A DNA stretch of 64,000 bases from Nitrospira sp. (GCA_024998565.1 JACOEM010000008.1:124001-188000); one strand, 5' to 3'. Shown: positions 48,009 to 58,438, counted from the first letter of the stretch. Numbers and translations are program-made. The notes: generated by a model not told the origin, from the letters alone.

Positions 48009-50678
48009 ATGCCTGATCAAAAACCAGAAACAGTCCGGCTCACCATCGACGGCACCACGGTCGCGGTTCCCAAGGGAACCCTGGTGATCGAAGCCGCGCG
48101 ACGCGTCGGGGTGATGATTCCGCATTTTTGTTACCACCCCAAGCTGAAACCGGACGCGAATTGCCGGATGTGTTTGGTCGAAGTCGAGAAGATGCCGAAG
48201 CTCCAGACCGCCTGCAGCACGCCGGTCGCCGAAGGCATGGCCGTGCGCACCGCCACCACCACGGTGGACGACGCCCACAAGTCGGTTCTGGAATTCATCC
48301 TGGCTAACCATCCACTGGATTGTCCGGTCTGCGACCAGGGCGGGAAATGCGACCTCCAGGATTTCTCGCATCAATACACTCCGACGACCAGCCGGTTTAC
48401 CGAAACCAAACGCATCTTCCAGAAAGAGTACTTCAGCCCCCTCATCGAAACGCAAATGAACCGCTGCGTGCAGTGTTTGCGCTGCGTCCGGTATTGCGAT
48501 GAAATCATGGACGTGAAGGCGCTAGCTCCGGTGGGGCGCGGCACCATGACCGAGATCAAACACTTCGGTCCGCATGAGCTCGATTGCGAATTCTGCGGCG
48601 GCTGTATTCAGATCTGTCCGGTCGGCGCCATTACGAGCCGGCTCTCCATGTATGAGTATCGGCCCTGGATGCTCAAGCGGGCCGACACGATCTGCACCTT
48701 CTGCGGCGATGGCTGCCGGATCACTGTGCAGACCAAGGGCAATGAACTGATCGAGGTGAATTCCGCACACGGAGCCGGACGGAATAACGGCGACCTCTGT
48801 GCCCGGGGCTTCTTCGGCTTCCATGCCAGCAGCCACGCCGACCGCCTCACCCATCCGCTGATCCGCCGCGAAGGCAGGTTGGTCGAAGCCACCTGGGAAG
48901 ACGCGCTGGAATATGTCGCCGAACAGGCGCTCCGCCTGAAGCTGGCGCACGGCGCGGATGCGTTCGGCGGACTCATCAGCTCCCGTTGCACCAACGAAGA
49001 CCTCTACGTGTTCCAAAAGTTCATGCGCCAGGTGATCGGCACCAACCGGATCGACAGCAGCGCGCGGTATGGGCACCTCAATGGAGTGCAGGCGCTCCGA
49101 CGCGTGCAGGGAACCCATCGCTGGACCATCACGTTTGAAGACATCGTCGCCGCAAACGCATTGCTCCTGGTCGGCACGAACATCACCGAAACCAGCCCGA
49201 TCACCGGCCTCAAGGTGAAGGAAGCCGTCAAGAAACGGCAGGCCGGTCTCATTACGATGGAAGCCTTGCAGCCGGCCATCGATACCCTGAGCAACATCAC
49301 GAATCTGGCCCTGCAGCACTTCCCGACGCATCCCGCGCAATTCGGCAATACCGTGTTAGGCCTCATCAAGGCCGTCATCGAAGGGAATCTGGTCGATGCC
49401 ACCCTCGCGCAGCAGGCACCGGCCTTCGTGCAGCGGCTGACCTCCGCCCTACAGGGCATCTCATGGGAAAACCTGGAGGCCGCTACCGGTCAGACCCGCA
49501 CACAGTGGACGGAGACTGCGAAAATCCTGGCTGGAGCCAACCGGCTCGTCATCCTGGTCGGCAACGGTGTGCTACGCCATCCGGGCGGAGACGCGACGGT
49601 CACGAATCTCCTGGATCTGCTGATTTTGCTCGGAAAACTCGACAAGCCCGGCTGCGGACTCGGCCCGCTCGCCGAAGAAAACAATGATCAAGGTGCCGTG
49701 GAGATGGGTGCAGTTGCCGAATTTATTCCCGGGCCCGCTCCGCTTAACGACCAGCCGGTCCGCGATCGCATCGCGACAGTGTGGCGAGAAGAATTGCCGC
49801 GCACTCCGGGTGCCTCGCTCACCGAGATGCTTGCCGCCGCCAACAAGGGCGCGCTCAAGGCCCTGTTCGTGGTCGGAGAAAACCCGGTCGGCACCCTGCC
49901 TGCCGCGGCCCAGGCCAAGGAAGCCCTCGGAAAGCTGGACCTGTTGGTCTGTCAGGAACTGTTCCTCACCGAGACGGCGGCGATGGCCCATGTGGTGCTC
50001 CCCGCCTGTTCTTATATGGAAAAGGACGGCACCTTCACAAATTCCGAAGGCCATGTTCAGGGGGTTCGACAAGCGATCAATCCCGTGGGCGACAGCCGCC
50101 CGGACTGGGAAATGTTCTCGGCACTCTCTGTTCTGATGGGCTCACCGCTTGAATATGGCGATGCGCGGGAGATCCTGAAAGAGATTCGGACGGTCATCCC
50201 CGGGTATGGCCTGTTAGGACCGACTCCGACACCACCCAAACTGGATCAGGCGATCCTGAGCCGTTACCTGACAGAAGGCTTTGCAGGCGATGCGGCGACA
50301 CGGTATGCCGTGAGCCAGCCCAGACAGACCGGCGACAGCCCGTTTACCCTGATGTTCGTGCAAACACTGTTTCACTCCGGGAAACTGTCCACACGCTCCA
50401 AAGGACTCCTCCAATTGCAGCAGGAAGGGTTCCTCTCCATTAATCCGGCGGATGCCGCCAGGTTAGGGCTGGCGGACGGCGGGCAGGTGAAGGTCTCGAA
50501 CTCACGCGGCGCCATCACCACACCGGTGAAGATTCGCGAACGGGTGCCGGCCGGCCTGTTGTGGTTCCCCGAGCATTTCGACGGCGAGGCCAAACAGCTC
50601 GCTGAATGGACGATTGATCCCCGGACTCAAATCCCCTATTTTAAGCTCGCGCACGTGTCTCTCGCGAAGGTCTCGTAG
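48009..50678 (+). CDS. nuoG: NADH-quinone oxidoreductase subunit G
   Basis: An 889-residue iron-sulfur subunit. N-terminal [2Fe-2S] domain (HFCYHPKLKPDANCRMCLVEVEK and LQTAC), His-Cys3 cluster (NHPLDCPVCDQGGKCDLQD), two [4Fe-4S] sites (NRCVQCLRCVRYC, and CEFCGGCIQICPVGA), the fifth cluster binding CTFCGDGCRI, and a C-terminal molybdopterin oxidoreductase-like domain (~240-860) with GTNITETSPITGLKVKEAV and LVVCQELFLTETAAMAHVVLP-type features but no Mo role in complex I. The start at 48009 (MPDQKPETVRL) is chosen because the 25 residues before it are encoded by a TTTCACG array; an ATG at 47997 is possible. Confidence 0.96.
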   Translation: MPDQKPETVRLTIDGTTVAVPKGTLVIEAARRVGVMIPHFCYHPKLKPDANCRMCLVEVEKMPKLQTACSTPVAEGMAVRTATTTVDDAHKSVLEFILANHPLDCPVCDQGGKCDLQDFSHQYTPTTSRFTETKRIFQKEYFSPLIETQMNRCVQCLRCVRYCDEIMDVKALAPVGRGTMTEIKHFGPHELDCEFCGGCIQICPVGAITSRLSMYEYRPWMLKRADTICTFCGDGCRITVQTKGNELIEVNSAHGAGRNNGDLCARGFFGFHASSHADRLTHPLIRREGRLVEATWEDALEYVAEQALRLKLAHGADAFGGLISSRCTNEDLYVFQKFMRQVIGTNRIDSSARYGHLNGVQALRRVQGTHRWTITFEDIVAANALLLVGTNITETSPITGLKVKEAVKKRQAGLITMEALQPAIDTLSNITNLALQHFPTHPAQFGNTVLGLIKAVIEGNLVDATLAQQAPAFVQRLTSALQGISWENLEAATGQTRTQWTETAKILAGANRLVILVGNGVLRHPGGDATVTNLLDLLILLGKLDKPGCGLGPLAEENNDQGAVEMGAVAEFIPGPAPLNDQPVRDRIATVWREELPRTPGASLTEMLAAANKGALKALFVVGENPVGTLPAAAQAKEALGKLDLLVCQELFLTETAAMAHVVLPACSYMEKDGTFTNSEGHVQGVRQAINPVGDSRPDWEMFSALSVLMGSPLEYGDAREILKEIRTVIPGYGLLGPTPTPPKLDQAILSRYLTEGFAGDAATRYAVSQPRQTGDSPFTLMFVQTLFHSGKLSTRSKGLLQLQQEGFLSINPADAARLGLADGGQVKVSNSRGAITTPVKIRERVPAGLLWFPEHFDGEAKQLAEWTIDPRTQIPYFKLAHVSLAKVS

Positions 50679-50702
50679 GACGGGACGAGGAGTATTGCTG
50701 TT

Positions 50703-51770
50703 ATGGAAATCGGATTACGACTGGCGGTGTCGTTAGCTCAAATCGCCGCGGTAATGGGAGTGGTGATGCTGACCGTCATGGTCCTCACCCTCGCAGAACG
50801 GAAAGTCCTCGGCTGGATGCAGGATCGCATGGGCCCGATGGAAGTCGGCCCCTACGGGGTGCTGCAACCGATCGCCGACGGACTCAAACTGTTCTTCAAA
50901 GAAGACATCATCCCGGCGGGAGCTAATAAGTTCCTGTTTACCCTTGCCCCGATCCTGGCCCTGGTGCCGGCCATGATCGGGTTTGCGGTCATTCCCTTCG
51001 GCCCGAGCATGACCATCGAACTGTTCGGGATGCAGATCAAGCCGTTCGTGATCAGCGACATCAACATCGGCATTCTGTACATCCTGGCCTTTGCCTCGAT
51101 CGGCGCGTACGGCATCATTCTGGGTGGCTGGTCCTCGAACAGTAAATACTCCCTCCTCGGCGGACTCCGCTCTGCCGCGCAGGTGATCAGCTACGAATTG
51201 TGCGTTGGCCTGGCGATCGTCGGAGTCATTCTCCTGTCCGGCTCGCTCAGCCTGGTGAAGATCACGGAAGCGCAGGCCGGCGGGTTCTGGAACTGGTTCG
51301 TCATCGCCATGCCCTTCCCGCAGATTTTCGCCTTCGTGGTCTACGTCATTTCAGCGGTCGCTGAAACGAACCGGGTGCCGTTCGACCTGCCGGAGGCGGA
51401 GAGCGAACTCGTCGCGGGATTTTTCACCGAATACAGCGGCATGCGCTTCGCCTTCTTCTTCATCGCGGAATACGCCAACATGATCCTGGTGTCCTGCGTC
51501 GCGGCGGCGCTCTTCCTCGGTGGATGGAACGCGCCCTACCCGGGCACCATCCTGGGACACCTCGGGCTGGACAGCCTGGCCTGGATTGAAAATGTCGTGT
51601 GGTTTGCCGCGAAGGTCTACTTCTTCCTATTCCTGTTCTTCTGGCTGCGGGCGACGCTGCCCCGCCTGCGGTATGACCAATTGATGCGCTTCGGCTGGAA
51701 AGTGATGCTCCCGATCGCGCTGGGCAATATCGTCCTGACGGCCATTGCCACCTATTTCTTCCCGCGGTAA
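50703..51770 (+). CDS. nuoH: NADH-quinone oxidoreductase subunit H
   Basis: A 355-residue membrane subunit with eight or more helices that forms the quinone chamber with NuoB and NuoCD. Motifs: [38 protein letters not shown] (the conserved acidic loop) and [23 protein letters not shown] with the TEYSGM continuation. C-terminal [15 protein letters not shown]. The ATG at 50703 has GAGGAG ten bases upstream. Follows nuoG by 24 bases. Typical length. Confidence 0.98.
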   Translation: MEIGLRLAVSLAQIAAVMGVVMLTVMVLTLAERKVLGWMQDRMGPMEVGPYGVLQPIADGLKLFFKEDIIPAGANKFLFTLAPILALVPAMIGFAVIPFGPSMTIELFGMQIKPFVISDINIGILYILAFASIGAYGIILGGWSSNSKYSLLGGLRSAAQVISYELCVGLAIVGVILLSGSLSLVKITEAQAGGFWNWFVIAMPFPQIFAFVVYVISAVAETNRVPFDLPEAESELVAGFFTEYSGMRFAFFFIAEYANMILVSCVAAALFLGGWNAPYPGTILGHLGLDSLAWIENVVWFAAKVYFFLFLFFWLRATLPRLRYDQLMRFGWKVMLPIALGNIVLTAIATYFFPR

Positions 51771-51779
51771 CGGAGCGAA

Positions 51780-52355
51780 ATGAACGTCGCCGTCACAACG
51801 CAACCCAAGCGGAAACCGTCGTTCAGCGACTGGCTGAAGACGCTGACCTTCTATGAGCTCCTGGTGGGCATGAAGGCGACACTGACGCATCTGCTCAACT
51901 ACAAACCGATTACGCTCCAATACCCGCATGAGAAGCGGCTGCTGCCCGACAACTACCGGGGTATGCTGGCCCTGCTGCGGTATGACGACGGGACGGAAAA
52001 ATGCGTGGGCTGCGACCTGTGCGAAGCGGCCTGTCCCTCGCGGGTCATCCGGGTCGTCAGCGGCGAAGTCCCCGGGGAACCGACCAAACGGTATTCGAAG
52101 GAATACTACATGGATATGACGCGCTGTCTGTTCTGCGGCCTCTGCGTCGACGCCTGTCCCGTGGATGCCCTGGGCATGACTCGCGAGTTTGAATGGGCCG
52201 TCTACGATAAGCGCCAGCTGCATCTCAACAAGCAACAACTGCTTGCCATCGGCGACCGTTCGTTTCCCGTCCGGGAAAAACGCCTCGAGCTGCAGCATCC
52301 GAACGTGGCGTTTTTCAACGTCACCTTCAAGCATCTCCCGCAAAAGGAGAACTAG
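51780..52355 (+). CDS. nuoI: NADH-quinone oxidoreductase subunit I
   Basis: A 191-residue peripheral subunit with two [4Fe-4S] clusters (N6a, N6b): CVGCDLCEAACPSRVI and CLFCGLCVDACPVDAL. The N-terminal amphipathic helix (LKTLTFYELLVGMKATLTHL) and KPITLQYPHEKRLLPDNYRG are standard. Links NuoG to NuoB on the electron path to quinone. The GGAG four bases before the ATG is a good ribosome site. Nine bases after nuoH. The 131-base gap to nuoJ has no ORF I can support. Confidence 0.98.
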   Translation: MNVAVTTQPKRKPSFSDWLKTLTFYELLVGMKATLTHLLNYKPITLQYPHEKRLLPDNYRGMLALLRYDDGTEKCVGCDLCEAACPSRVIRVVSGEVPGEPTKRYSKEYYMDMTRCLFCGLCVDACPVDALGMTREFEWAVYDKRQLHLNKQQLLAIGDRSFPVREKRLELQHPNVAFFNVTFKHLPQKEN

Positions 52356-52486
52356 GCCACCCGCCTCGTCCTCCGTGCTGGCCCCCCACACCGAGACGAC
52401 CGAGGCGGAACAGGCTGCCACCGGGCAGGGCGCAAGGGCAACAAGGGGGAAGGACCTTCAGCTGATTCGGAAGAGACGACGGACGC

Positions 52487-52999
52487 ATGGACCACATTTT
52501 CTTCTTCTATTTCGCCGCAGTCATCGTAGCCACCTCTCTGCTGGTGGTCGCCTTGCGAAATCCGGTCTACAGCGCGTTGTCCCTGCTGATCATGTTTTTT
52601 CATGTGGCGGGGCTCTACGTGACCCTGCATGCGGAGTTCCTGGCAGCGGTGCAGATCGTCGTCTATGCCGGCGCGATCCTGGTGCTCTACCTCTTCGTGG
52701 TCATGCTGCTGAGCATCAAGTCGGAGGAGCGCTACCATAACCAGCTCCCGGTGGCGGGATTGCTCGGGGTCATGTTGTGCACCGAAGTGATCCTGCTGTT
52801 CATCAAGTCGCAGACCGGCGGGATGGCTCCGGCAGCTGCAGCCGATCCCGTCGCAGGACCAGGCAATACGGAAATGATCGGGGAAGCCTTGTACTCGACC
52901 TATTTGTTCCCCTTCGAGGTCGCGTCGTTGATCCTGCTGGTGGCCATGATCGGGGCCATCATCCTGGCGAAGAAAGACATCAATGAACCCGTGCAGTAA
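52487..52999 (+). CDS. nuoJ: NADH-quinone oxidoreductase subunit J
   Basis: A 170-residue membrane subunit with five predicted helices: FFYFAAVIVATSLLVVAL, VYSALSLLIMFFHVAGLYV, EFLAAVQIVVYAGAILVLYLFVVMLL, LPVAGLLGVMLCTEVILLF and VASLILLVAMIGAIILA. The LxVxYAGAIxVLYLFVVML motif is diagnostic. Part of the proximal proton pathway with NuoA and NuoK. nuoK starts 14 bases downstream. Confidence 0.97.
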   Translation: MDHIFFFYFAAVIVATSLLVVALRNPVYSALSLLIMFFHVAGLYVTLHAEFLAAVQIVVYAGAILVLYLFVVMLLSIKSEERYHNQLPVAGLLGVMLCTEVILLFIKSQTGGMAPAAAADPVAGPGNTEMIGEALYSTYLFPFEVASLILLVAMIGAIILAKKDINEPVQ

Positions 53000-53013
53000 C
53001 AACCGGTAATCCC

Positions 53014-53319
53014 ATGGCTGTACCCTTATCCTACTATCTGATCCTGAGCGGGTTCGTGTTTCTCACCGGTGTTGTAGGCGTGTTGATCCGGCGTAACATC
53101 ATCGTGATTCTGCTGTCGGTCGAATTGATGCTGAATGCCACGAATATCAATTTCGTGGCCTTTTCCGAATACTTTCACAATGTGGCGGGGCAGGTGTTCG
53201 TCTTTTTCGCGTTGACCGTGGCCGCGGCTGAAGTGGCCGTGGGCCTGGCCATCATCATTGCCCTGCACCGGTCGCATTCATCCATTTACGTCGACGACCT
53301 GAACCTATTGAAACGTTAG
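53014..53319 (+). CDS. nuoK: NADH-quinone oxidoreductase subunit K
   Basis: A 101-residue subunit with three helices: YYLILSGFVFLTGVVGVLI, NIIVILLSVELMLNATNINFVAF with the conserved Glu in VELMLNA, and VFFALTVAAAEVAVGLAIIIAL with a second acidic residue. These carry a half-channel of the proton path. Related to MrpC of sodium-proton antiporters. nuoL starts 16 bases after its stop. Confidence 0.98.
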   Translation: MAVPLSYYLILSGFVFLTGVVGVLIRRNIIVILLSVELMLNATNINFVAFSEYFHNVAGQVFVFFALTVAAAEVAVGLAIIIALHRSHSSIYVDDLNLLKR

Positions 53320-53335
53320 ACCGACTACGCCGACC

Positions 53336-55234
53336 ATGCTCTATGCGTTGATTCCATTTCTGCCGTTGTTCGCCTTTCTGATCGTCGGTATCGGCGAACA
53401 GTGGATCAAGGACCGTGCGCACCTGGTAGCGGTTCCGGCCATGGTGGGCTCGTTTCTGCTTTCGCTCCTGGCGTTGCATGACGTGGCCACAGGCCAGGCC
53501 ATCAACGTGCCCCTCTACACCTGGTTGACCTCCGGCAACCTGGACATTCACATCGGGATTTCCATCGATCGCCTCACCGCCGTCATGTTGATTCTGGTCA
53601 CCACCGTCAGCACGCTGGTGCACATCTATACGATCGGCTACATGCATGGCGAACCGGGCTACGCCCGTTTCTTTGCCTATATCGCCCTGTTTACCTTCTC
53701 CATGCTCATGCTGGTGATGGCGGACAATCTGCTGCAACTGTTCGTGTTCTGGGAGGCGGTGGGACTCTGCTCCTACCTGCTGATCGGCCACTGGTACGAC
53801 CGGGCGAGCGCCTGCGCCGCCGCCACAAAGGCGTTCCTGGTCAATCGCGTCGGCGACTTCGGCTTCATCCTCGGCCTGTTCCTCGTCTGGTACTCCTTCG
53901 GCTCGCTCGATTACGCCACGGTATTCGCGCACGCGCAGGACCTGGCCTCCAAGACCACGAATATTCTCGGGCCGTTCGGCGGCAGCTGGGATGTCTCGGT
54001 CATGACCATGATCTGCCTCCTGCTCTTTACCGGAGCGGTGGGGAAATCCGCGCAGGTCCCGCTGCACGTCTGGCTCCCCGATGCCATGGAAGGGCCGACG
54101 CCGATCTCGGCCTTGATCCACGCCGCTACCATGGTCACCGCCGGCGTCTTCATGGTCGCGCGTCTCTCGCCGCTCTATAACCTGTCTCCCACAGCCATGA
54201 CCGTCGTGGCGCTGGTCGGCGGGCTGACCATGATGCTGGGCGCCACCATCGCCCTGACCCAGACCGACATCAAACGCGTGGTGGCCTATTCGACGATGAG
54301 CCAGCTCGGCTATATGGTGATGGCCTGCGGTTTGGGCGCCTACAGCGCCGGCATGTACCACCTGCTCACCCACGGCGCCTTCAAAGCGCTCCTGTTCCTC
54401 GGTTGCGGGTCGGTCATCATCGCCTTGCACCACGAGCAGGACATGCGTCACATGGGCGGCCTGAAAGATACACTCCCGGTCACCTATTGGACGTTCCTGG
54501 TGGGGTCACTTGCGCTGGCGGGGTTTCCGCTCACCGCCGGGTTCTTCAGCAAGGACGACCTGCTGGTCTCTTCCTGGTCATCCGGTCCCTTGGGCCAGGT
54601 GCTGACGATCTGTGGGCTGCTGACGGCAGGATTGACCGCCTTCTATAGTTTCCGTCTAGTCTTTGTCACCTTCTGGGGGAAATCCCGCGTCGATCCGCAT
54701 CACGCAGGCCATGTCCACGAGCCCTCGACCACGATGACCGCTCCCCTTCTGGTACTGGCTGTCCTGAGCATCGTTGCCGGGTATCTGGGCATTCCAGCGT
54801 TCCTGGAACCGGTCTTCCATGGGGACGGGGCAGCCGCGCATCACGAAGGATCAGTCGCCTACGGGATCATGGCAGTCGCCACGTTGATGGGGCTCACGGG
54901 AATCGGCGCGGCCTATTATCTGTATGTGCTGAATCCCGGCTTGCCGGACCGGCTCGCGCAGCAGTGGCGCGCAGCCTATGAGTTGTCGCTTCACAAGTGG
55001 TATATCGATGAAGCCTACGACCGCTCGCTGGTCCGCCCAACCCTATCGGCGGCGCAGGGGCTCTGGAAACATGTCGATGTCGCGATTATTGACGGAGCGG
55101 TCAACGGAGTCGCTCGCGCCATTGCCTGGGGCGGCTGGCTCATCCGCCTGACACAGAGCGGACAGACGCAGCATTACGCGCTCGGTATGACGCTGGGCGC
55201 CGTGGTCATCCTAACGGTCTATTTGCTGTTCTAG
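53336..55234 (+). CDS. nuoL: NADH-quinone oxidoreductase subunit L
   Basis: A 632-residue antiporter-like pump subunit. The core has WEAVGLCSYLLIGHWYDR, NRVGDFGFILGLFL, GKSAQVPLHVWLPDAMEGPTPISALIHAATMVTAGVFMVARLSP (two key Lys/His helices), TDIKRVVAYSTMSQLGYM and HLLTHGAFKALLFLGCGSVI. A long C-terminal extension (~500-632) includes the amphipathic HL helix and the final TM anchor (ALGMTLGAVVILTVYLLF). Length is normal for a NuoL with HL. Distal end of the membrane arm. Confidence 0.98.
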   Translation: MLYALIPFLPLFAFLIVGIGEQWIKDRAHLVAVPAMVGSFLLSLLALHDVATGQAINVPLYTWLTSGNLDIHIGISIDRLTAVMLILVTTVSTLVHIYTIGYMHGEPGYARFFAYIALFTFSMLMLVMADNLLQLFVFWEAVGLCSYLLIGHWYDRASACAAATKAFLVNRVGDFGFILGLFLVWYSFGSLDYATVFAHAQDLASKTTNILGPFGGSWDVSVMTMICLLLFTGAVGKSAQVPLHVWLPDAMEGPTPISALIHAATMVTAGVFMVARLSPLYNLSPTAMTVVALVGGLTMMLGATIALTQTDIKRVVAYSTMSQLGYMVMACGLGAYSAGMYHLLTHGAFKALLFLGCGSVIIALHHEQDMRHMGGLKDTLPVTYWTFLVGSLALAGFPLTAGFFSKDDLLVSSWSSGPLGQVLTICGLLTAGLTAFYSFRLVFVTFWGKSRVDPHHAGHVHEPSTTMTAPLLVLAVLSIVAGYLGIPAFLEPVFHGDGAAAHHEGSVAYGIMAVATLMGLTGIGAAYYLYVLNPGLPDRLAQQWRAAYELSLHKWYIDEAYDRSLVRPTLSAAQGLWKHVDVAIIDGAVNGVARAIAWGGWLIRLTQSGQTQHYALGMTLGAVVILTVYLLF

Positions 55235-55264
55235 TAGCACGAGAAACTTAAAGGGTAGAACTTC

Positions 55265-56833
55265 GTGAGCTCCTTTCCCTGGCTGAGTCTGATCGTCTTC
55301 CTGCCGTTGGCAGGAGCCCTGTTGTGCCTGCTGGTCAAGGCGGAGTCCGCCCGCTGGCTGGCGCTCGGCGTGACCGTCGCCGACTTTGTACTCTCCCTGC
55401 CGCTCTGGTGGCTCTTTGATTCCTCGACCGCCGGAATGCAGTTCGTGGAGCGGGCCTCCTGGATCACCTCTCCGCCGGTGCAATACAGCCTCGGCCTCGA
55501 CGGTATCAGTTTCCCTCTGGTGTTGATGACGACGTTCCTCATGCCCTTTTGCGTCACCGTGTCCTGGACGGCGATCGACAAGCGCGTTCAGCTGTTCATG
55601 TCGATGCTGCTGGTCATGGAAACGGCCATGCTGGGAGTGTTCGTCGCCCTGGACTTCGTGCTGTTCTACGTGTTCTGGGAAGCCATGCTCATCCCGATGT
55701 ATCTGCTCATCGGCGTCTGGGGCGGTCCCAACCGCCTCTATGCCGCGATCAAGTTTTTCCTCTACACCCTGGCCGGCAGCGTTCTGCTCCTGGTCGCGAT
55801 CCTCGCCCTGTACTTCCAGGGCGGACATACCTTCGACATCCTGGCGTTGAGCCGCGGCACCTACGGCGCCTCGCTCCAGATGTGGTTGTTCCTCGCCTTC
55901 TTCGCCGCCTTCGCGGTGAAGGTGCCGATGTTCCCGTTCCATACCTGGTTGCCCGATGCACACGTGGAGGCGCCGACCGCAGGCAGCGTGATTCTCGCCA
56001 GCGTCTTGTTGAAAATGGGCACGTACGGCTTCCTTCGTTTCACCCTGCCGATGTTGCCGGATGCCACCGTGAGCTTCACCAAGCCGATGATCGCGCTCTC
56101 GATCATCGCCATCATTTACGGCGCCTACATGGCCCTGGCCCAGACGGACATCAAGAAACTCATCGCCTACTCCAGCGTCAGCCACATGGGATTCGTCACC
56201 CTGGGGATCTTTGTCCTGAACATCCAAGGCATCGAAGGGGCGGTCATGCAGATGGTGAATCACGGCATCACCACCGGGGGACTCTTCTTGTGCGTCGGAA
56301 TTATCTACGAACGCACCCACAGCCGCCAGATTCAGGACAATACGGGCCTGGCCGGGCCGATGCCCCGTTATGCCATCTTCCTGATGATTTTCGCCCTGTC
56401 GTCCTTGGGACTTCCCGGCACCAACAGCTTCGTCGGCGAATTTCTCGTCCTGGCCGGCACGTTCGTCTGGAGTCAATTTGCGACGGCCCTGGCCGCACTG
56501 GGGGTCATCCTGGCCGCGTCCTACATTCTCTGGCTGATGCAGCGAGTGGTCTTCGGGACCCCGGCCGCCGCCCATCGCGCGCACCTGCTGGATCTGAATG
56601 CCCGCGAAACGGCGACCCTCGTCCCGCTGATCGTCCTCGTGTTCGCACTGGGCATTTTTCCAAACCCGTTGTTGAGCCGCATGCATGCGAGCGTGACGCA
56701 GCTCCTGGCCGGCCACAAGGCTCCGGCCGTTGCGGTCAAGCCTCAGCAGACCCCGGTCGCAACAGACAAGCCGACGGCCACGATCGCGGCGATGCTTTCT
56801 CCCTCATCCTCTGAACAGGCAGCAGCACGATGA
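55265..56833 (+). CDS. nuoM: NADH-quinone oxidoreductase subunit M
   Basis: A 522-residue antiporter-like subunit (GTG start with AAAGGG upstream). Motifs: WEAMLIPMYLLIGVWGGPNR with the pump Glu, FAVKVPMFPFHTWLPDAHVEAPTAGSVILASVLLKMGTYGFLR with the pump Lys/His, TDIKKLIAYSSVSHMGFV, and a late HGITTGGLFLCVGIIYERTH. The C-terminal tail is Ala/Pro-rich. One NuoM only is present here; some nitrifiers have two. The stop overlaps the nuoN start by four bases (ATGA). Confidence 0.98.
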   Translation: MSSFPWLSLIVFLPLAGALLCLLVKAESARWLALGVTVADFVLSLPLWWLFDSSTAGMQFVERASWITSPPVQYSLGLDGISFPLVLMTTFLMPFCVTVSWTAIDKRVQLFMSMLLVMETAMLGVFVALDFVLFYVFWEAMLIPMYLLIGVWGGPNRLYAAIKFFLYTLAGSVLLLVAILALYFQGGHTFDILALSRGTYGASLQMWLFLAFFAAFAVKVPMFPFHTWLPDAHVEAPTAGSVILASVLLKMGTYGFLRFTLPMLPDATVSFTKPMIALSIIAIIYGAYMALAQTDIKKLIAYSSVSHMGFVTLGIFVLNIQGIEGAVMQMVNHGITTGGLFLCVGIIYERTHSRQIQDNTGLAGPMPRYAIFLMIFALSSLGLPGTNSFVGEFLVLAGTFVWSQFATALAALGVILAASYILWLMQRVVFGTPAAAHRAHLLDLNARETATLVPLIVLVFALGIFPNPLLSRMHASVTQLLAGHKAPAVAVKPQQTPVATDKPTATIAAMLSPSSSEQAAAR

Positions 56834-58305
56834 CCTTTCCACTCCAGGACCTCCTCACGATCCTTCCGGAACTCATCGTCATCGGGACGGCCTGCCTCAT
56901 TCTGGCGCTGGATCCCATCCTCGAAGCCTCCAAGAAGGACGTCCTCGCCTGGCTGACATTAGGCGCGCTGGCCATGTGCATCGGCCTGACCTCCTCTCAG
57001 ATGACGGGTCGTGTGTCCGCGTTCAGCGGCATGGTCGTGATCGATGCCTATGCGGCATTCTGGAAATTGTTGCTGTACATCGTCACCGGACTCACCGTGT
57101 TACTGTCTCTCGCGTATCTCAAGGCTGAACGCCTGAGTATCGGCGAGTACTACGGTTTCATCCTGCTCGCACTGGCCGGAATGATGGTGATGGTGTCCGG
57201 CGCCGATCTCCTGACCATCTACCTCGGGACGGAGCTGATGTCCCTCTCGCTCTATGTGATGGCCGGATTGAAACGCACGGAAGCCCGATCACTGGAAGCA
57301 TCGGCCAAATATTTCGTGTTGGGCGCCTTCTCGTCCGGGATTTTGTTGTACGGCATCTCGCTGTTGTTCGGCCTGACCGGCAGCACAGGCCTCTCCGCCA
57401 TTGCCGCCGCGATCACCACCCATGGCACCGGAGACCCGCTCCTCTCCCTGGCGCTGGTACTGCTCGCGGTCGGATTCGGATTCAAAATGGCTGTGGTGCC
57501 CTTTCACATGTGGACCCCGGACGTCTATCAAGGTGCGCCGACTTCCGTCACTGCCTTTATGGCCGTCGCCTCGAAAGCCGCCAGTTTCGGCGCCTTCCTC
57601 CGGGTGTTCGTGGAGGGCCTGGGAGCAGCCAGCGCCGATTGGTCGATTCTATTTACGGTGATCTGTCTGGCCACCCTTGCCTTGGGCAATCTCGTGGCGA
57701 TCGTCCAGACCAACATCAAACGCATGCTGGCCTATTCCAGCATCGCCCATGCCGGGTATGCCCTGATCGGAGTCGTGGTGGCAGGCGGTCACAGCGGCGA
57801 AGGAGCCTCGACCGGGTTCGCGAGCGTGTTGCTGTATATCGCCATCTATTCGTTCATGACGCTCGGAGCATTTGCCCTGATCGGCATGTTGCGCAAAGAA
57901 GGGCAGGAGAGCGAGCAGATCGAGGATTATGCCGGGCTGGCCAAACGCGAACCGCTCGCCGCGTTTTTCATGCTGGTGTTTCTGGTGTCACTGGCCGGCA
58001 TTCCCCCGACCGCAGGCTTTATCGGCAAGTTCTACATTTTTATGGCCGCGGTGAACGGGGGCATGACATGGCTGGCCATCGTGGCGGTCATCTTCGCTGC
58101 AATTTCAGCCTTCTACTATCTGCGTGTCGTGATGGTCATGTATATGCGCGAGGCCGAGGGCTCCATAGCCACCCATTCACGGCTGGAAACCTCTCCGGCC
58201 CTGTCGCTGGTTCTGGCCTGCGCCCTCGCCGGCGTGGTGCTTCTGGGTCTGTTCCCCAATGGCCTGTGGTCGTTGGCCAGCCAGGCTGCGCCGCTCTTGA
58301 AGTAG
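56830..58305 (+). CDS. nuoN: NADH-quinone oxidoreductase subunit N
   Basis: A 491-residue antiporter-like subunit, the last of the operon. Motifs: YLGTELMSLSLYVMAGLKR, RSLEASAKYFVLGAFSSGILLYG, GFKMAVVPFHMWTPDVYQGAPTSVTAFMAVASKAASFGAFLRV (pump Lys/His), TNIKRMLAYSSIAHAGYALIG, and the C-terminal FLVSLAGIPPTAGFIGKFYIF. The ATG overlaps the nuoM stop (ATGA), showing translational coupling. The 133-base gap that follows has no gene. No anomalies. Confidence 0.98.
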   Translation: MTFPLQDLLTILPELIVIGTACLILALDPILEASKKDVLAWLTLGALAMCIGLTSSQMTGRVSAFSGMVVIDAYAAFWKLLLYIVTGLTVLLSLAYLKAERLSIGEYYGFILLALAGMMVMVSGADLLTIYLGTELMSLSLYVMAGLKRTEARSLEASAKYFVLGAFSSGILLYGISLLFGLTGSTGLSAIAAAITTHGTGDPLLSLALVLLAVGFGFKMAVVPFHMWTPDVYQGAPTSVTAFMAVASKAASFGAFLRVFVEGLGAASADWSILFTVICLATLALGNLVAIVQTNIKRMLAYSSIAHAGYALIGVVVAGGHSGEGASTGFASVLLYIAIYSFMTLGAFALIGMLRKEGQESEQIEDYAGLAKREPLAAFFMLVFLVSLAGIPPTAGFIGKFYIFMAAVNGGMTWLAIVAVIFAAISAFYYLRVVMVMYMREAEGSIATHSRLETSPALSLVLACALAGVVLLGLFPNGLWSLASQAAPLLK

Positions 58306-58438
58306 CATCCCGAACCGTTCCTCATGCGGTGGCGTCCGCATTCCTGCGACGACGTCGCGCAGGCCCTCCTCATACCGCGCTCCGCACCGGACCGGGCCAT
58401 GGGTCGCAGCACACCGAGTCCACACCATCCAGGATGGC

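Noticed and set aside
55211-56716. Leftward open frame (501 codons) opposite nuoM
   Set aside because: Antisense to a certain complex I gene; charged low-complexity shadow composition.
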